Below, piece by piece: positions 1 through 12,364 of a DNA stretch of 64,000 nucleotides. Within the stretch, counting starts at the first letter, position 1, and every line of letters begins with the position of its first letter. The position numbers and the translations under genes are program-made. The DNA lies in NCBI GenBank assembly GCA_963682055.1, contig CAVMKJ010000016.1, positions 1 to 64,000 on the forward strand, read 5' to 3'. Below the pieces are notes generated by a model. The model was not told the DNA's origin and did not search any database. It saw only the letters and a program-made list of their open reading frames with translations. The DNA is from Primula veris (lineage: Eukaryota > Streptophyta > Magnoliopsida > Ericales > Primulaceae).

Positions 1-947
1 CACAACATCGACATGGAGTCCTGTGGCATAAGTGAAATAGCTGTTGTTCATATTCTCACTCTCGTATTCTTTCAGATTATTCCTTTGGCACGGATGGTCA
101 TGCAAACAAAGAGCCAAAGCTCTTATGAATTAATTTTGAGTAAATTCAACGACTTGTGTCCAGCTTTCAGTAGTCTATCGGAGGTCATGTGTGATTTTGA
201 GCTTGGACAGGAGTATGCCTGGAGGACACAATTTCCCAATGCACAGGTGCATGGCTGCCTCTTCCACTCAAGCAAGGTAAGCCTTCACTTGTTTTTTAAA
301 AATATATATATTTTTTTTACTAGAGTCCTCTAGACTGTTGCATTAGATTTCTCTACCTTTATTTTCTATTCACTAATAATTATTTTCGTTACAGGCCATT
401 TGCTGGGAAAGCAAAGAAGCTGCGCTTGACAAGATTAATCAGGAGCAATCACTCAGCCAACTCTATCACAAGGTCAATGTGTGCTCTTGCCTTCTTACCA
501 AGTACCCAAATTGCACCTGCTTTGAGAAAACTTGAACACCGTGCTCATAACAATGCCTGTGAATCCGACAACCGAACTTTGAGAGCAGCAATTAAATTCA
601 AACACCCCTACGTTTTTTGCTTCCTCAGTAAGTTGGATCTTGATTTACCTGTTTGGTATTTCTGAGATATCGTTTCACAATTACATGTTGACCTCAACTT
701 GTTTACATTTCATTTTCCAGGAGGTCTTCTTGAATCGGAGTATGATGCTGTGCAAGACCTGGAAGTACTGTCCACAGGGCGCAATGCTAGTCGGAAGAGG
801 AGGTCCTCGGTCTTGGCCAAAGTCCTAAATCTGATTTCAGACTTACAGAGTCATGACATTTTGTGTATCGAGTTCCTTCAAAGGGTGTCTCGAACTGTTC
901 AGACGGTATGCAACAGGGGCCTTGGCTTCGAAGATGATTTCCGCTAG
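1..947 (+). pseudogene. MULE transposase, 3' exons (copy A1, defective)
   Basis: This is a Mutator-like element transposase of the FLYWCH-associated arthropod type. Visible coding blocks are 76-276, 395-627 and 721-947, each bounded by AG and GT splice signals. The first block carries the MULE hallmark CDFE followed by A-W, FPNAQVHGC and LFHSSK, which supplies the second catalytic Asp. The second block carries NNACESDNRTLRA, the region of the catalytic Glu. The last block ends in GLGFEDDFR and a stop. The start of the second block needs a frame shift relative to the homologous copy at 7.3-9.2 kb, and about 100 bases before NNACESD are missing compared with that copy. Upstream exons lie outside the window; in the identical right-hand copy the exon with the first catalytic Asp (DATF) is absent. 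It is therefore probably inactive. Confidence 0.8.
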
Positions 948-1972
948 GATTCTGTAGTCACTGTCATTTCTGTGATATGATACTTATTTATAGTAAAATT
1001 AAGCTCTTTCATGTTCAGTAAAGTCAACCTCAACTAACTTTTGCTTCTGTATTTCTCTTAACTGCTCATGATGTAAGGTATGTAAATGTGAAAGGAATTT
1101 TGTAGCTCGATTAGGTTTTAATAGTCAAACAGCTCAGCAAATTTACTGGTAGGGTGTGTGAGGACATTTCAGTTTTCAGCGAGACCTATTTCATGCACAG
1201 TAGAGTAAATCGTGGATAAATGCATGCTCATCACTAATAATTAACGCTGAACATGCATGTGAAACTGAGAAATTTTAAATAATTGCTTGTTTGACAGGGT
1301 TACACAGAATTTATTGGCAGGGGGTTACAGCTTCAATGAGAGGCCCGAGAAAAGATTTCTGATAGTGGGCTGCTAAAGAAGGAACTGTTTCATGCTCAGA
1401 TGATAGTTGTTTAACGAAAAAATAACAATGTAGAAATAAATACCTTACCCCAGATGACAATGTAGCCTGAGAAGGAGCGGACAGCAAATAGTACAAAGTT
1501 GACAGTGGCACTTTGTGCTTGGTACCTACCAGGGAGAAATAAAGGACTCCTCTGTTCTGCATTGCCATTATTTTTATTCGTTATCTCTGGGAAGGGTAAA
1601 AACATCGTTTTCTGTTAAATAACTAAATTTATGCACTTTTTAGACTCTTGAAAAGGGACGTCTTATTGGCTCTTCATGGGATTTTGCCTCTTTGGAGCGA
1701 TTGGGCAAGGGAAGGGCGAAGTCTGGGCGATCGCTGGAACCTCCACTGCCCGCGCCAGGAACTGTGACCAGAAGCAGTCCGATCAGTGTTAGTCGCCGGG
1801 CTCGGGTTCGAACACTCGTCTGTTTGATTATTTTTTTTGTGTGTGTGTTTTGCACTGTATTTTGTTGCGATGTTTTGTTCTGCTGTAGGCTGTAGCAAGG
1901 ATTATTCATGTTGCTTATGTTTTTGCTAATTGTGTGGTGCCTGTAACTCCACCATCGTAGTTCTGTAAATCG
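1..1972 (+). repeat. Left arm of a ~1.97-kb near-identical inverted repeat
   Basis: This stretch is the reverse complement of 19664-21628 with almost no differences. The predicted peptides in the two arms match residue for residue over about 100 aa. The differences I found are a 6-base deletion in the right arm (after left position ~628) and a single-base deletion near left ~1912. Homology stops inward at the motif TTCTGTAAATCG (1961-1972). The outer end is cut by the window edge, so the arm is at least this long. It holds the 3' exons of a MULE transposase plus about 1 kb of noncoding 3' flank (948-1972). Part of that flank is repeated again just beyond the arm: 1998-2040 resembles 1603-1645. 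Confidence 0.9.
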
Positions 1973-3030
1973 TACTTCTTTTAGAAGAAAAAAAAACAGC
2001 ATTTTCTGTTAAATAATTAAATTTATGCACCTTAAATTTTTTTTAAAAAAAGTGACTTCTTATCGGCGCTCTGGTTGTTTTAGGCCATGAATGGGATGAG
2101 TAAAACGGTTTTTGACCTCCAAAATCTTTCTTCGGTCATCTTGAAATACTGACTGTATCGCACATGAAAGCAATAAATTCTGTCTTATTTACTAAAACAT
2201 CGACTATTGTTCTTCATAAGTAAGCATCTGGGTCTGTCAACTACATGAAAAATGCTTTCAAATGATCATTGTGGGATAATAATTTGATGCATGAATCAGT
2301 ACAAAATGCATAGCATTACTTGAAAGTAACTTTTTGGTGTACAGCTAAGACATGATGCCAAATGGTCGGAAGGTGTCTTCCCCTTACACATGTCGATAAA
2401 TCCCTTCCTTCTCCAGAATCTCACCAATCTTTGTTGGAAAAGGTTTGTGCGCTTTTAAAAAATAATATTTGAACAGACTGGAGAATATTAAATGGTGAGA
2501 AACAGCGCTGTGCAAGTTTGGTTTGCTCTTTTTCATATTACCCTTCTTTCCCAGCAGGGACTGCAAATACAGAAGCCATTGATATTTTTGTTGAAAGGCC
2601 TGATTTGTGGAAGCTGCTTCTTTCAGCAATGGCGTTTGAAGAAAATTCAAACTAATTCTGACCGTGGTAAGGATGGTCTATGAGGTAATAAAAACTACCA
2701 AAACTACAAATGTTTTCACCTTTGAATGTCTCTCAGGTTCTGCTGTGTATTCTAGCCATTCCTCTTTGACGAAAGGCTGCATTACTCATAAACTGGACTT
2801 CTCCAATAAAAATAAATGAGATGGCCTAAATCCTTCAAAAGGTGACCAAGCCTACAAAACACAAAACTAGTGTTCAGAAAACGGCACAAGAAAGTGCATC
2901 CCATTTGGGGTAAGAAATCAATCAACAAAGATTCAAACTCTTATCAGGTTCAAGAAAAATATTAACTTTTAACTATAAGCAATTGATATCCTCTACAGTT
3001 TAAAACAAATCTTTCTTTTTATCTTTTCAG
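1973..3030. other. AT-rich intergenic DNA, no gene recognised
   Basis: No convincing coding exon is seen. A short open stretch near 2540-2665, preceded by a CAG and followed by GTAAGG, could be an exon, but its translation matches nothing I know. About 1998-2060 repeats the tail of the inverted-repeat arm imperfectly. Confidence 0.5.
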
Positions 3031-3528
3031 AAAACAAATCTTGTGACTGATTGTGATCAAAACAGTCCTTTCTCTGGTAGTAATTCTGTTTCCCCAAGCC
3101 AAACCTCTGCCCAGCCACCAAAATTCCACTGCTGTGGGTACCTATATCTCAGCCATCTGCCTCTTCGAAGAGAGATGAGACTAAACTAGAAAGAAAAGTG
3201 AAGGGATTTACTGTTGGTGGTCAAACAAAACCATGCCCAAGGAGAAATAATATAGTAAGAATGTGTTTAACAAATCAATTTAATTACTTGTTTATTATTT
3301 TATGAATTTTATTTAATGTTACTCCTTGGATTTCTTTCTTTAATTTTTCTCTTATTTCAGAGTCAAATTCACTAAGAGATGACGTCAACTTGAATCCAAC
3401 GACTGCATTGCCTGCTGACCATTCTACTAGCATTAGCGTCACTGCATTTTGGAAACCTGGACGTACAGTGGGTGCGTCTTGTACAGGTGGCACACAAGCA
3501 ACACTACAGCAGAGTAGAAATGAAAATG
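3031..3528 (+). CDS. Two possible exons of an unrecognised Ser/Thr-rich protein
   Basis: Two blocks look exonic. Block one runs from a CTTTTCAG acceptor at ~3030 to a GTAAGA donor at ~3255. It translates to a Ser/Gln/Pro-rich stretch and, after one apparent frame change, a basic stretch with KRDETKLERKVKGFTVGG. Block two runs from a TTATTTCAG acceptor at ~3359 to a GTAATA donor at ~3529 and stays open with HSTSISVTAFWKPGRTVG. No domain is recognised. The blocks lie upstream of the MULE B transposase on the same strand and could be 5' exons of it or of another gene. The call rests only on open frames and splice motifs. Confidence 0.22.
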
Positions 3529-4017
3529 GTAATAATGAGTCTCAGTAATTTTATTTTATGTTTCTCCTTTGATTTTCTCCATTTAATTTTTCTCTATATA
3601 ACTGCACTTCAGAGCAATTTGTAGCACCTATTTACAAACATTGCCTGTGTTACGTTGATTTAATTTGCTTTAAGTGTAATTTCACCTGCCCTTGAACATA
3701 TTTGTAACATAGATGTGGGAAGCCACTGTGTGGTGCCAAACACAGAGGCTAGATACTACTAAATGTCAATTAGGACCAAAGATATTTAAACAAAGAGGTT
3801 AATTTTCTGCAAATAAATTAAATTTATCTTATTATTTTTTTTTATTGAAAATCGAAACCAAGAAATAAATGTGAATTTGTATGGAAGTTCACACAGTCCA
3901 TTCACTTCACAACGATATCGGCCCCAGGCATCATATGGTGAATGTGATTGAAAATGATTGAAAAAAAAAGGGGACAACAGGTGATAACCAAGTCCAAGTC
4001 CAGTTTTTTTTTTTTTA

Positions 4018-4700
4018 ACAATAATTGTGTAGCTTCATAAAAAGACACCGTCTACCTGACCATAGAAGTCCTGGAGACTGCAGGTGTCAAAGACAATCAG
4101 AGCAGGTTTTTTTTTAAAGAAACATTCAGCAACTTATTATGACAATTTATTGGAAACAATAACATAACAACAATGCAAATAGTTTATAATACAAAAACAT
4201 TTAAAGAAAAGTATTAAATGAGCCCAACCTTGAAAAGCTAGACAGAAAACTCAAAGCTTTAGACCCCAATTCAACACCACATGTAAGCCCTTGACCGCAA
4301 ACTTGCTTCCTCAAAAGGGAGTTTCCCATATTCACTGGCCCACTCCTGCTGGGCTAGTGGCCAGTTTCAATAAAATCCCATTTGTTTTCAACTGCATCTC
4401 ATATGCATTCCATTCGAAGACCTAAAAATTCACACCCAAACACCTTTCCTAAACTCATGATGTGAGACAGAAAGATTGGCAGCAATTAATTGATCGCAGG
4501 CAAGTTCCAACGAGAAGGGCTATTCTAAATCCACCACTAATCATGGTACAAGATTCTAGCGCTGCTGGCCCAGCCCTGCTGAGCTGGCAGCCAGTTACAA
4601 TTTTATTGGGTTTGTTTTCAACAAAACCTCATATACCAACACATTTCATTCAAAGACCTGAGAAATTCACACCCAAACGTAGTTCCTGAACTCACGACAC
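4018..4700 (+). repeat. Subterminal repeats, left flank of the 126-bp satellite
   Basis: A ~130-base unit occurs twice (about 4330-4460 and 4560-4690), with a third partial copy near 4830-4860. Its core is a GGCTGGCAGCCAGTTACAA-like block, then TTGTTTTCAAC and AGACCTGA-AATTCACACCCAAA. The reverse complement of this arrangement appears at 25270-25530. The outer portion (4018-4200) also shows patchy inverted similarity to 25640-25830, for example CAATAAATTG and CAGTCTC-AGG. Confidence 0.6.
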
Positions 4701-4933
4701 AGGAAAACTTTGATGCTTACTTTTTCATTAGAAAAAAAAACAATGCACTGCTATTAAGCAGTGGATCTCCGGCTTACTTCGAATAAGAGTGTTCTACAGT
4801 TCCACCCTTAATTTTCAACATTGCAAGTTTAGCCCTGCTGGGATGGCCACCAATTGGAACTTCATTCACAGTTGAGCTGAAGGACATTAAATTTACTTGT
4901 CTTCGTCGCTTATCAAGGAGTTGAAAGTTACAT

Positions 4934-5790
4934 AAATAGCTGGGCATAGCAGGAGAGGGAAGGCTGAACGTAAAAGGAACACACAGAAGCAAAGCGTCAC
5001 ACACAAGGCAGGAAAGGAAGCGAGCACATTGAAAGCACACAGAAAGCGAGGCGGAAGTCACTGGGCTGGGCAAAGCGGGGAAGGGTGGTGGTGGAAAGGA
5101 TACGCAAAAGCTGAGCAACACACTTAAAGCACGGAAAGAAGCAAGCACATTCAAAACACACAGAAAGCAAAGCTGAACACGCATGGCTGGGAATAGCAGG
5201 AGAGGGAAGGCTGAACGTAAAAGGGACACACAGTAGCAAAGCGTCACACACAAGGCAGGGAAAGAAGCGAGGACATTGAAAGCACACAGAAAGCGAGGCG
5301 GAAGTCACTGGGCTGGGCAAAGCGGGGAAGGGTGGTGGTGGAAAGGATACGCAAAAGCTGAGCAACACACTTAAAGCACGGAAAGAAGCAAGCACATTCA
5401 AAACACACAGAAAGCAAAGCTGAACACGCATGGATGGGAATAGCAGGAGGGGGAAGGCTGAACGTAAAAGGGACACACAGTAGCAAAGCGTCACACACAA
5501 AGCACGGAAAGAAGCGAGCACATTCAAAACACACAGAAAGCAAAGCTGAACACGCATGGCTGGGAATAGCACGAGGGGGAAGGCTGAACGTAAAAGGGAC
5601 ACACAGTAGCAAAGCGTCACACACAAAGCACGGAAAGAAGCGAGCACATTCAAAACACACAGAAAGCAAAGCTGAACACGCATGGCTGGGAATAGCAGGA
5701 GGGGGAAGGCTGAACGTAAGAAGGATACACGGAAGCAAAGCGTCACACTCAAGAAGGCAGGAGAGGAAGTTAGCACATTGAAAGGGCACT
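4934..5790 (-). repeat. 126-bp satellite array, left (inverted relative to the right array)
   Basis: Units of about 126 bp recur with the landmarks TAGCAAAGCGTCACACACAA and AAAGCTGAACACGCATGG. Longer variant units containing CTGGGCTGGGCAAAGCGGGG are interspersed, giving a higher-order pattern. The array is the reverse complement of the one at 23.6-25.1 kb. Because 126 is divisible by three, long open frames run through it on both strands; I regard these as by-products of the repeat length. Confidence 0.9.
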
Positions 5791-7326
5791 GAAAGTGGAA
5801 GAGAAGATTTTAGATTTTCACCAATTGCTGCAAATATTTTACCGTGTACAGGAATATGGCATTGCTGGGACAAGGCTGATAAGCTGATTGCTGCGGGGTT
5901 TTTCACATTGAGATCATGCTTTCTTGTTGATGTAAGGAAAATGCCGTGCATCTAAATGAACAGAGAAGGAGACATAAGTGCAATGGCAATGCATCAACCC
6001 TTAACCTGAAATGTGTTATACCTACTCCCTTTTTTTTCATTTTATTCCGAGTGCTTTCATCACGGTCTTCAGACACCGTAAAGACACTTGTGGTGTGGAT
6101 GTCCGATAACTGCTGTACTTTGACAATTTGTTGTTTAAAGAAATCGTATGGTGCTGCCTGTAAGGGCAAAATCGATAACCAACTCATATTAATGAATTAA
6201 GATCGACGTATTTACTTGGTGTACAATCCCATGGAACACACAATGAAGGGAAGAGGTTATGGCAAACACTAAATCTGATAACTTTTTCAGTACGTGCTAC
6301 CAACAACATAGATTGTTAAATCCGATATGAGGCAGAGGTGTGCATCACAACTTATTCTTACCTGAGTGAGGAAAATTAGAAGGATGATTTGTTCGAGAAG
6401 ATTCAAACATTTCTGCAAATCCACAGGCTATAGTCCATTCCAAAAAGAGGTGCACAAGATCACACAAGGATCGCACTCAAGAATCAAGTTGAGCACCGCG
6501 TCCAATTTGTCTTTGATGGAATTTACCAACAACCAGCGACGCAATCAAAAAATCAAAATTGGCTGGGATTCACTTTTAATTCAAACCGGCTTGGCTTGTG
6601 CTTATGTGTGGAACCGGGAACCGTTGACTGTGATGCTGCCGCCACCGCCCACCGCCTTCCACGGAGAACTATTATGCTGGACAACCGGTATCACAACTAC
6701 AATAACGATAATAATAACTACACAGTATGGGTTACGTAATTGGAACCTCACTTAGTTTGAGCGAGGGGATTATGATTGAAAAACAAAGATAGCACAAGAA
6801 TATATTTTGTACGTGTGTTTAGTTTTCTGCAGCGGGCTTTATGATTTCTGTTGGCAATGCTGTGACGTTGTTTTTGTCCTTTGTTCTTGTTGGTATCCTG
6901 TTTGACGATGTGTTTTGTTTGAATTGGTTTTGACTGATGGCTGTTGTTTCTTATGCAGCTGACACCTTGTATTGTCAATGGTCGACACTGTTTTTATTTC
7001 TAATTATTTGATTGGTTCGTCGTAAGATATTTGGCCATCTTTTGAATATATTTTTTTCTCGTCTTCGGTATTCGACAATTTTGGTGAGCTGAAGCTGATG
7101 CCTTTCTAGTAATTCGCTAAGATGGTACGGTCTACGATATTTGCAGCAATTCGTTAGCAACAGTTACCCAATTTTTAATAATCATAAGGCAGCCGAGATT
7201 TTTTATCGGTGTCTGTTTAGTGCTGTCTTTGCTGTCCAAGAAAAATTTCAGTTTTACTTCAAATTTGAGTTTGGACCTGCTTATTGGCGCTTTTCTGTGT
7301 GGTGTTAATGAAATCTTCATTTACAG
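5791..7326. other. Intergenic and 5' flank of MULE B
   Basis: Nothing recognisable is encoded between the satellite and the MULE transposase. The last bases, TTCATTTACAG before 7327, form a good splice acceptor three bases upstream of the MULE ATG. An upstream noncoding exon and promoter are therefore expected in this stretch, but I cannot place them. Confidence 0.4.
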
Positions 7327-7329
7327 GTC

Positions 7330-9190
7330 ATGACTGATCTAGAGGTCACTCAGGGTGTGAGGAAAAGTTCACATATCTTCTGGGGCCCTGATGGGCATTC
7401 ATATTACTTCAACAAATCCATGAGAGGAGGCAGGATTAGTCTGGAGTGTGTGCTCAGAAAGAAGCGGGGGATTTGGTGTCGTGGGCGAGCCTCAGTGGAC
7501 AGCCAGGGAGGGCAATTCAGATCAACACAGAGGCATACTTACCATGACAAAAACCATTTCTTCAGGCAGCAATTCAGGTTTGCAGTTCTGAGCCGGTGTC
7601 GTAAGGGAGACTTCACTTCATTTCGGGAAATTTACAATGAAGAGAGGAGAAAATGTTCGTAAGTGTCCCAGCGCAATTCAACTTTTTGCCTGTTCAGCTG
7701 CCTACAATCAAAAATAGCCTTGTTTTGAATGTTATATTTTCAATGTATTATGTAATCTAGTTTTGGGTTCTTTTCAGACGTGAAATTTCAAGATTAGTGT
7801 GTGCTAGCCTGCCGTTTGTATCCCTCCGCCCAGCAATGGCACGAGCGAGAAGGACAAGCTTACCATGCCTGCCACGCACTTTACCGGACTTTGCAGACAT
7901 GCTGTGCTCTGACCATAGCCATCTCGCTCAAACTCTAGATGGTGAAGATAATGTCTTTGCTGGAAGTGGTGGTAGCAGAGAGGACGGTACTGCTTTTGTA
8001 ATTCTTGCATCTAAAAGGATGCTTCGACAGTTAGCACGCACCAAGATGGTATTTTCAGATGCTACTTTTTGCAGCCCTGCTGGTTTAGAGTGCCGGCAAA
8101 TTTGGAATTTAGTTAAGCTCAGGAGTCATCATGTGAGTCATTAAGGGTTTCAAAAACTATACACAAGCAATTCATATCATTTATTTTATTTATTAATATT
8201 ATCATTTGCAGAACTAATTGCCTGTCCTTGCAGATTATTTCAATGGTCCGTGTGCTTATGCAGTCGAAGTCCCAAAAAACCTACGAGTTAATCCTTCAAA
8301 ATTGAAAGAACTGTGTCTAAACTTCAGACCAACAGAAATAATGTGTGATTTTGAACCCTCTCAAGAGAATGCCTGGAAAGCTGAGTTTCCAAATACGCAT
8401 GTCCACGGCTGTCTTTTCCATTCAAGCAAAGTAAGTTATTTTCTATTTTTTGACAGTGTATTTTTTTTTCTTAAAAGCAATATTATTGTTTGATTCACTC
8501 TTCTGTCTTTCTAAAAATTGCAGGCTATTGCTGGGAAAGCTAAGAAGCTGGGTTTAAAAGATTCATCAAGACCAACCACTCTGCAAACTCGATAACCAGA
8601 TCCATGTGTGGTCTGGCTTTTCTTCCCAGTGAGCAAATTGCTTGTGGTTTAAGCAAATTGAAACGCCGAGCTAAGAGGGAGCAGGTTTGGAGCAGACTGC
8701 AGCCCCACTTCCAGTATTTGAAAAATATTGGTTGAAAAGGACAGACATTTTATCTGTGTTCAATTGTCCTAATAGGACTAACAATGCCTGTGAATCAGAC
8801 AACAGAACATTAAGGGCTCTAATTAAATTTAAGCACCCCAGTGTTTTCTGCTTTCTCAGTAAGTCAAATTTGAACATTTGTCATGTTGTGTTTTGGTTTT
8901 TTTTGTTGTGATTTGTAGTGTCATGTTTGTTATTTTTTAATCTTGTATTTTCAGAAGGCGTTCTTGAATCAGAGGATAATGCTGTTCAAGATCTTGTAGT
9001 ACTTTCGATTCCCCTCAAAGCCAGCCGTAAAAGGAGGTCTTCGGTATTAGCCAACGATTCTAAAGTTAAACATCTTATAGAAGAGCTTATGAACCGAGAA
9101 ATTTCTTGCATTGATTTTCTCAGAATAGTTTCAAGAAATACTCAAACATCCTTTAACAGAGGCTTAGGTTTTGATGAAGATTTTGGTTAA
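7330..9190 (+). pseudogene. MULE transposase with N-terminal FLYWCH-type finger (copy B)
   Basis: This is a Mutator-like transposase with five exons: 7330-7658, 7778-8132, 8234-8430, 8524-8858 and 8955-9190. The first exon encodes a FLYWCH-type zinc finger: GPDGHSYYFNKSMRGG, then LECV, WCRGRAS and the H-T-Y-H ligands. Exon 2 supplies the first catalytic Asp (FSDATF), exon 3 the second (MCDFE, with FPNTHVHGCLFHSSK), and exon 4 the Glu region (NNACESDNRTLRA). It ends in RGLGFDEDFG and a stop. Two single-base frame differences are visible. One A is missing in the run at ~8304, which puts a stop in exon 3. Another shift occurs at ~8557. Intron positions match those of copies A1 and A2. The gene is full length for the family but not continuously open. 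Either it is decaying or homopolymer errors affect the assembly. Confidence 0.8.
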
Positions 9191-10660
9191 GGGTGATTTC
9201 AGTTAAAATAAGTGTTCAATTGATTTGCAATGTTCTCTCAGTTTATTGTCACTGGAATACCATGCCTTTTCTAGAATCTTTCCTTTCAGTGAAAGATGAA
9301 ATATACTAAGGACTAAGATTATCTTCAATGCTTCCGTAAGTTCAATAGATAAATATTGTGTTTTCTAAAGAAGCTATTGCTTCAAAGTTTTATTGTGATC
9401 TCTAATGGATCCATCTAATCTAGTGTGTGTATAGACTACCTTATGTTTTATAATTGTCTGTGTTGAAATATTGTAATTACTTTGTAAGATACTTAACCAG
9501 CGTGGTGTCACTGGACAAATTACCTCAACACAAGTCTACTTTTGATTAGTTTTTCACTAGAAAAAATCATTTTAATAGAGTGCAACCCTGCTTCGAAGGG
9601 GGATTCCCTTTCATAATTTGCTTTATTTTCTCTTTGCATCATGGCCTCCATACCTGAGCATAGTTTAAAATTAATGGGCTTATGTTGTCACTTTACTTAA
9701 GTTACCCTTTGTCTTCTATTAATAGGTGTCCAGAAAATATTTGTAACATACTGTGTTGGCTATACATAAATTCATTGAAGTAGTTTTCATATATCTGTAA
9801 CACCCTATCCAATCCTCACAAAATCAATGGTGGGGCTGTCCTCCGGCCTGTGCTCTTGCATGCGCACACACCAGGCAACTATTGAAGCAAGCGAACGGCC
9901 GTGTCTTGGGGTCAGAGCAATCACACAAGACGCCAGCAGTGCACCTGCAGAAGCAGAGAAGAAAATACATGCAATAGGTAATATTTGAACCTATGTGCTA
10001 AACTGTTGACTGTTTATTAAAGTGTAATTTATTAGAAAGAATTTTGAATGTTTCTTTCCTGCTGTTCCCTTTGATTTCTGTGTTAATTAATTGAAATGTT
10101 CATGAATAGCAGTGCGCATTTTGAAACATTTATGAATATTTGTGTTACCATTTTGAAATAGCAAGTAACATTGCTGACTGGTTTTTGCACGTTCTATTTT
10201 TGGCAGTGGCTTTATAGGCCACTTATTCCTGAACGTTGAGAAACAGTGAGTTGCATTTCGAAATGCTGTGCTGATTCGTTTTTTATTTAAAATACGGCAG
10301 AAACCTGTAGTCAAACGGAGAATATTATCTTTTCTGAAGACGGAGGCTGATGTTATCAGAATTTGGGTAAAATTTGGTAAAATTTTTCGTTCTCAAAGGG
10401 GTGAAACGGGTGGATTTCCAACAGTGCATGCACTGACAGTCTTTAGGGTCAGGGTCATGCACTTTCGTTCCCCAAAGTTTCACATTAGTCAGTGCAGTTT
10501 ACCGCAAATCACAAAAAGTCAATGCCTTCAGTTTTTGTCGAAACTCTGAAAACGAAAATTGTTCCAAAATCTCTGAGGATGTGGGTGGGGTCATCAGTGA
10601 TTTTCGCCCCCCCCCCCCTCCTCTTTTCCCGAAATCCAAGTCTGGATACGCGCCCACCAA
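9191..10660. other. AT-rich intergenic DNA, no gene recognised
   Basis: Short open frames here lack splice context and recognisable motifs. A C-tract at 10608-10618 precedes a change to GC-richer sequence. Confidence 0.4.
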
Positions 10661-10665
10661 TCGTC

Positions 10666-10830
10666 ACATCGTGACATCGTTTTATCGCCCTGTCATCGTA
10701 TCGCCTTATCGTGGGATCCCACCCTCTCGTGTTATCACCGAATAGTCCAATGTCGTGTTAGCGTCCAGTATCGTGGTATCGTCCGATATCGTATCACCGA
10801 GCAACACGATATCATCCCTCACGATATAGC
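10666..10830. repeat. Degenerate ATCGT-rich repeat
   Basis: The pentamer ATCGT, or close variants such as TATCGT and ATCGCC, recurs more than a dozen times in about 165 bases, including CACGATATC and GATATCGT palindromes. It looks like a decayed short tandem repeat. No function is evident. Confidence 0.6.
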
Positions 10831-11499
10831 AAGGAAGTGGAGGTGGAGGAGGTGGGTCGGGGGCTGGGGTTTGGGGGCCACACAGGAAACAGTTAGGGCA
10901 GCCAGGACCAGGGCTCCGGGTCCAGCTGGGACCCTCATTCCCTTCGAATCAGCGCCCCCGGGGGACCACCCGGGAATTCCCAGGTTCCCGGCAGGGCCAT
11001 TAGACCACCCCTGCGATATAGTATCGTCAACACGATATATCGCACAGTCCCGAACCGGTGAGGTGGGGACCGTTCAAAACACTGCGAGCAAGCTTCGGGT
11101 CCAACCCTTGTCGCACTACCCAACCCGAACTAAAACTCCTGTATAGTGGACACGGGTGCATGCCCGTGACCCGACCCGATCCGATCCGCTGACCCGCTGC
11201 CATATTCCGTTGGTAGCGACCAGACCGGATGGGCCGAAGGACGATACCCGCCAGAGGCATTCCGTTTTAGAGACTTTACGAGTCTCAAACTGACAAGAAA
11301 GTGGTGCAAATGTCAACCAGAGACTATGCCGTGTCTCTGCATGATCACGTTATCACGTTTTCGTTTTTCTAAAAAAAAAAAAAAAAAGAGGAGTGGCCAC
11401 CGGCTGGGATCGAACCTTGGCTTTGAATCTGGCCTGGCCAGCTCAGGCGCGTGGCGTTGGCTGCGTACGGAGTGCGTTATTCCACTGACGTCGCAGCTC

Positions 11500-11730
11500 A
11501 GTTTTCGGGTCGAGCGGGTCGGAACTGGGGCTCTCACGGGTTCCCGGGTATGCGGGTACTCGCTGGGTTGCCTGCATCGATGTCCCCGGTACCCGGGTCC
11601 CGCGGGAATTCCCGCGAACACGGGTACCCGGACACTTAGATCCGCGGGTTTTCCCGGGAAATCGGGTACCCATGAAAACCCGTGGACCCGGTTCCTACCC
11701 CGGGGGTCCCGGGTACCCGCGAGACTGGTT
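11500..11730. repeat. GC-rich block of CCCGGG/GGTACCCGG palindromes
   Basis: Overlapping copies of CGGGTACCCG, CCCGGG and CGCGGG occur throughout, making the block readable on both strands and prone to strong secondary structure. It stands out sharply against the AT-rich surroundings. Confidence 0.55.
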
Positions 11731-11929
11731 TTTGAGAGCCCTAGTCGGAACCGGATGACTTTTCTCATCTCTGAGTGGGAGTGGAATGACTGTCAATGAT
11801 TATGGCCATGACTGTTTTGGCTGTAGGTGAGTGTAAACAAGCTGTTGAACAGCTGTGATTTTATTGCTTTTTTCTAATTTTTACCATTTTTAATTTCTTT
11901 TATTGTTTTACTTTTTTTAAAAAAAAAGT

Positions 11930-12300
11930 TCGTATCTTTTTTAAAAACTTTTGGTCAGGACTTTTTCCATGGTCAAATACTTTTTTGAGTGGAGGTGACA
12001 TTTTTTGGAGTTTAGTGCCGGTGCCTTTTTGGTGTACATGTGACATTTTTTGAGTAAATAATGCAGGTGACTTTTTGGAGTGAGTGCTGGTACTACCGGT
12101 GACAAAAGAATTGACCCGGCGATACCCTGCGTCCAAGAGACTGTTCACGTTGCTGCTTATGGAGGTCTCTCGCTCGTGGGGTATCGCCGGGTCAATTCTT
12201 TTGCCACTGGTAGTACCTTTTTGGAGCGGAAGTGACGCTTTTGATTGGCGATGACTTTTAAAAGTGGAGGTTACTTTTTGGCTTTGAAATAGACTTTTTC
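11930..12300. repeat. Degenerate minisatellite (GTGACATTTTTTGGAG-like)
   Basis: Imperfect copies of a unit built on GGTGACTTTTTGGAG recur about eight times at irregular 30-45 base spacing. The array is interrupted by the hairpin element at 12089-12217, after which copies resume (TTTTTGGAGCGGAAGTGACG). Confidence 0.6.
12089..12217. mobile_element. Hairpin MITE-like inverted repeat
   Basis: The arm 12089-12127 starts GGTACTACCGGTGACAAAAG. The arm 12179-12217 ends GGTAGTACC. They are inverted copies of about 39 bases with two mismatches. The ~50-base loop has a second small inverted pair (AGAGAC/GTCTCT). It sits inside a minisatellite, consistent with insertion. No clear target duplication was found. 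Confidence 0.7.
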
Positions 12301-12364
12301 CGACCCTGGAAAATGAAATGTCGAAGGGGTGCCCCGTGCCCCTACGCCCCGCACTGTTCGAAAT

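Noticed and set aside
11370..11480. Minus-strand tRNA-derived SINE
   Set aside because: A B-box-like GGTTCGATCCCA and a T-run exist on the minus strand, but no good A box was found at the right distance.
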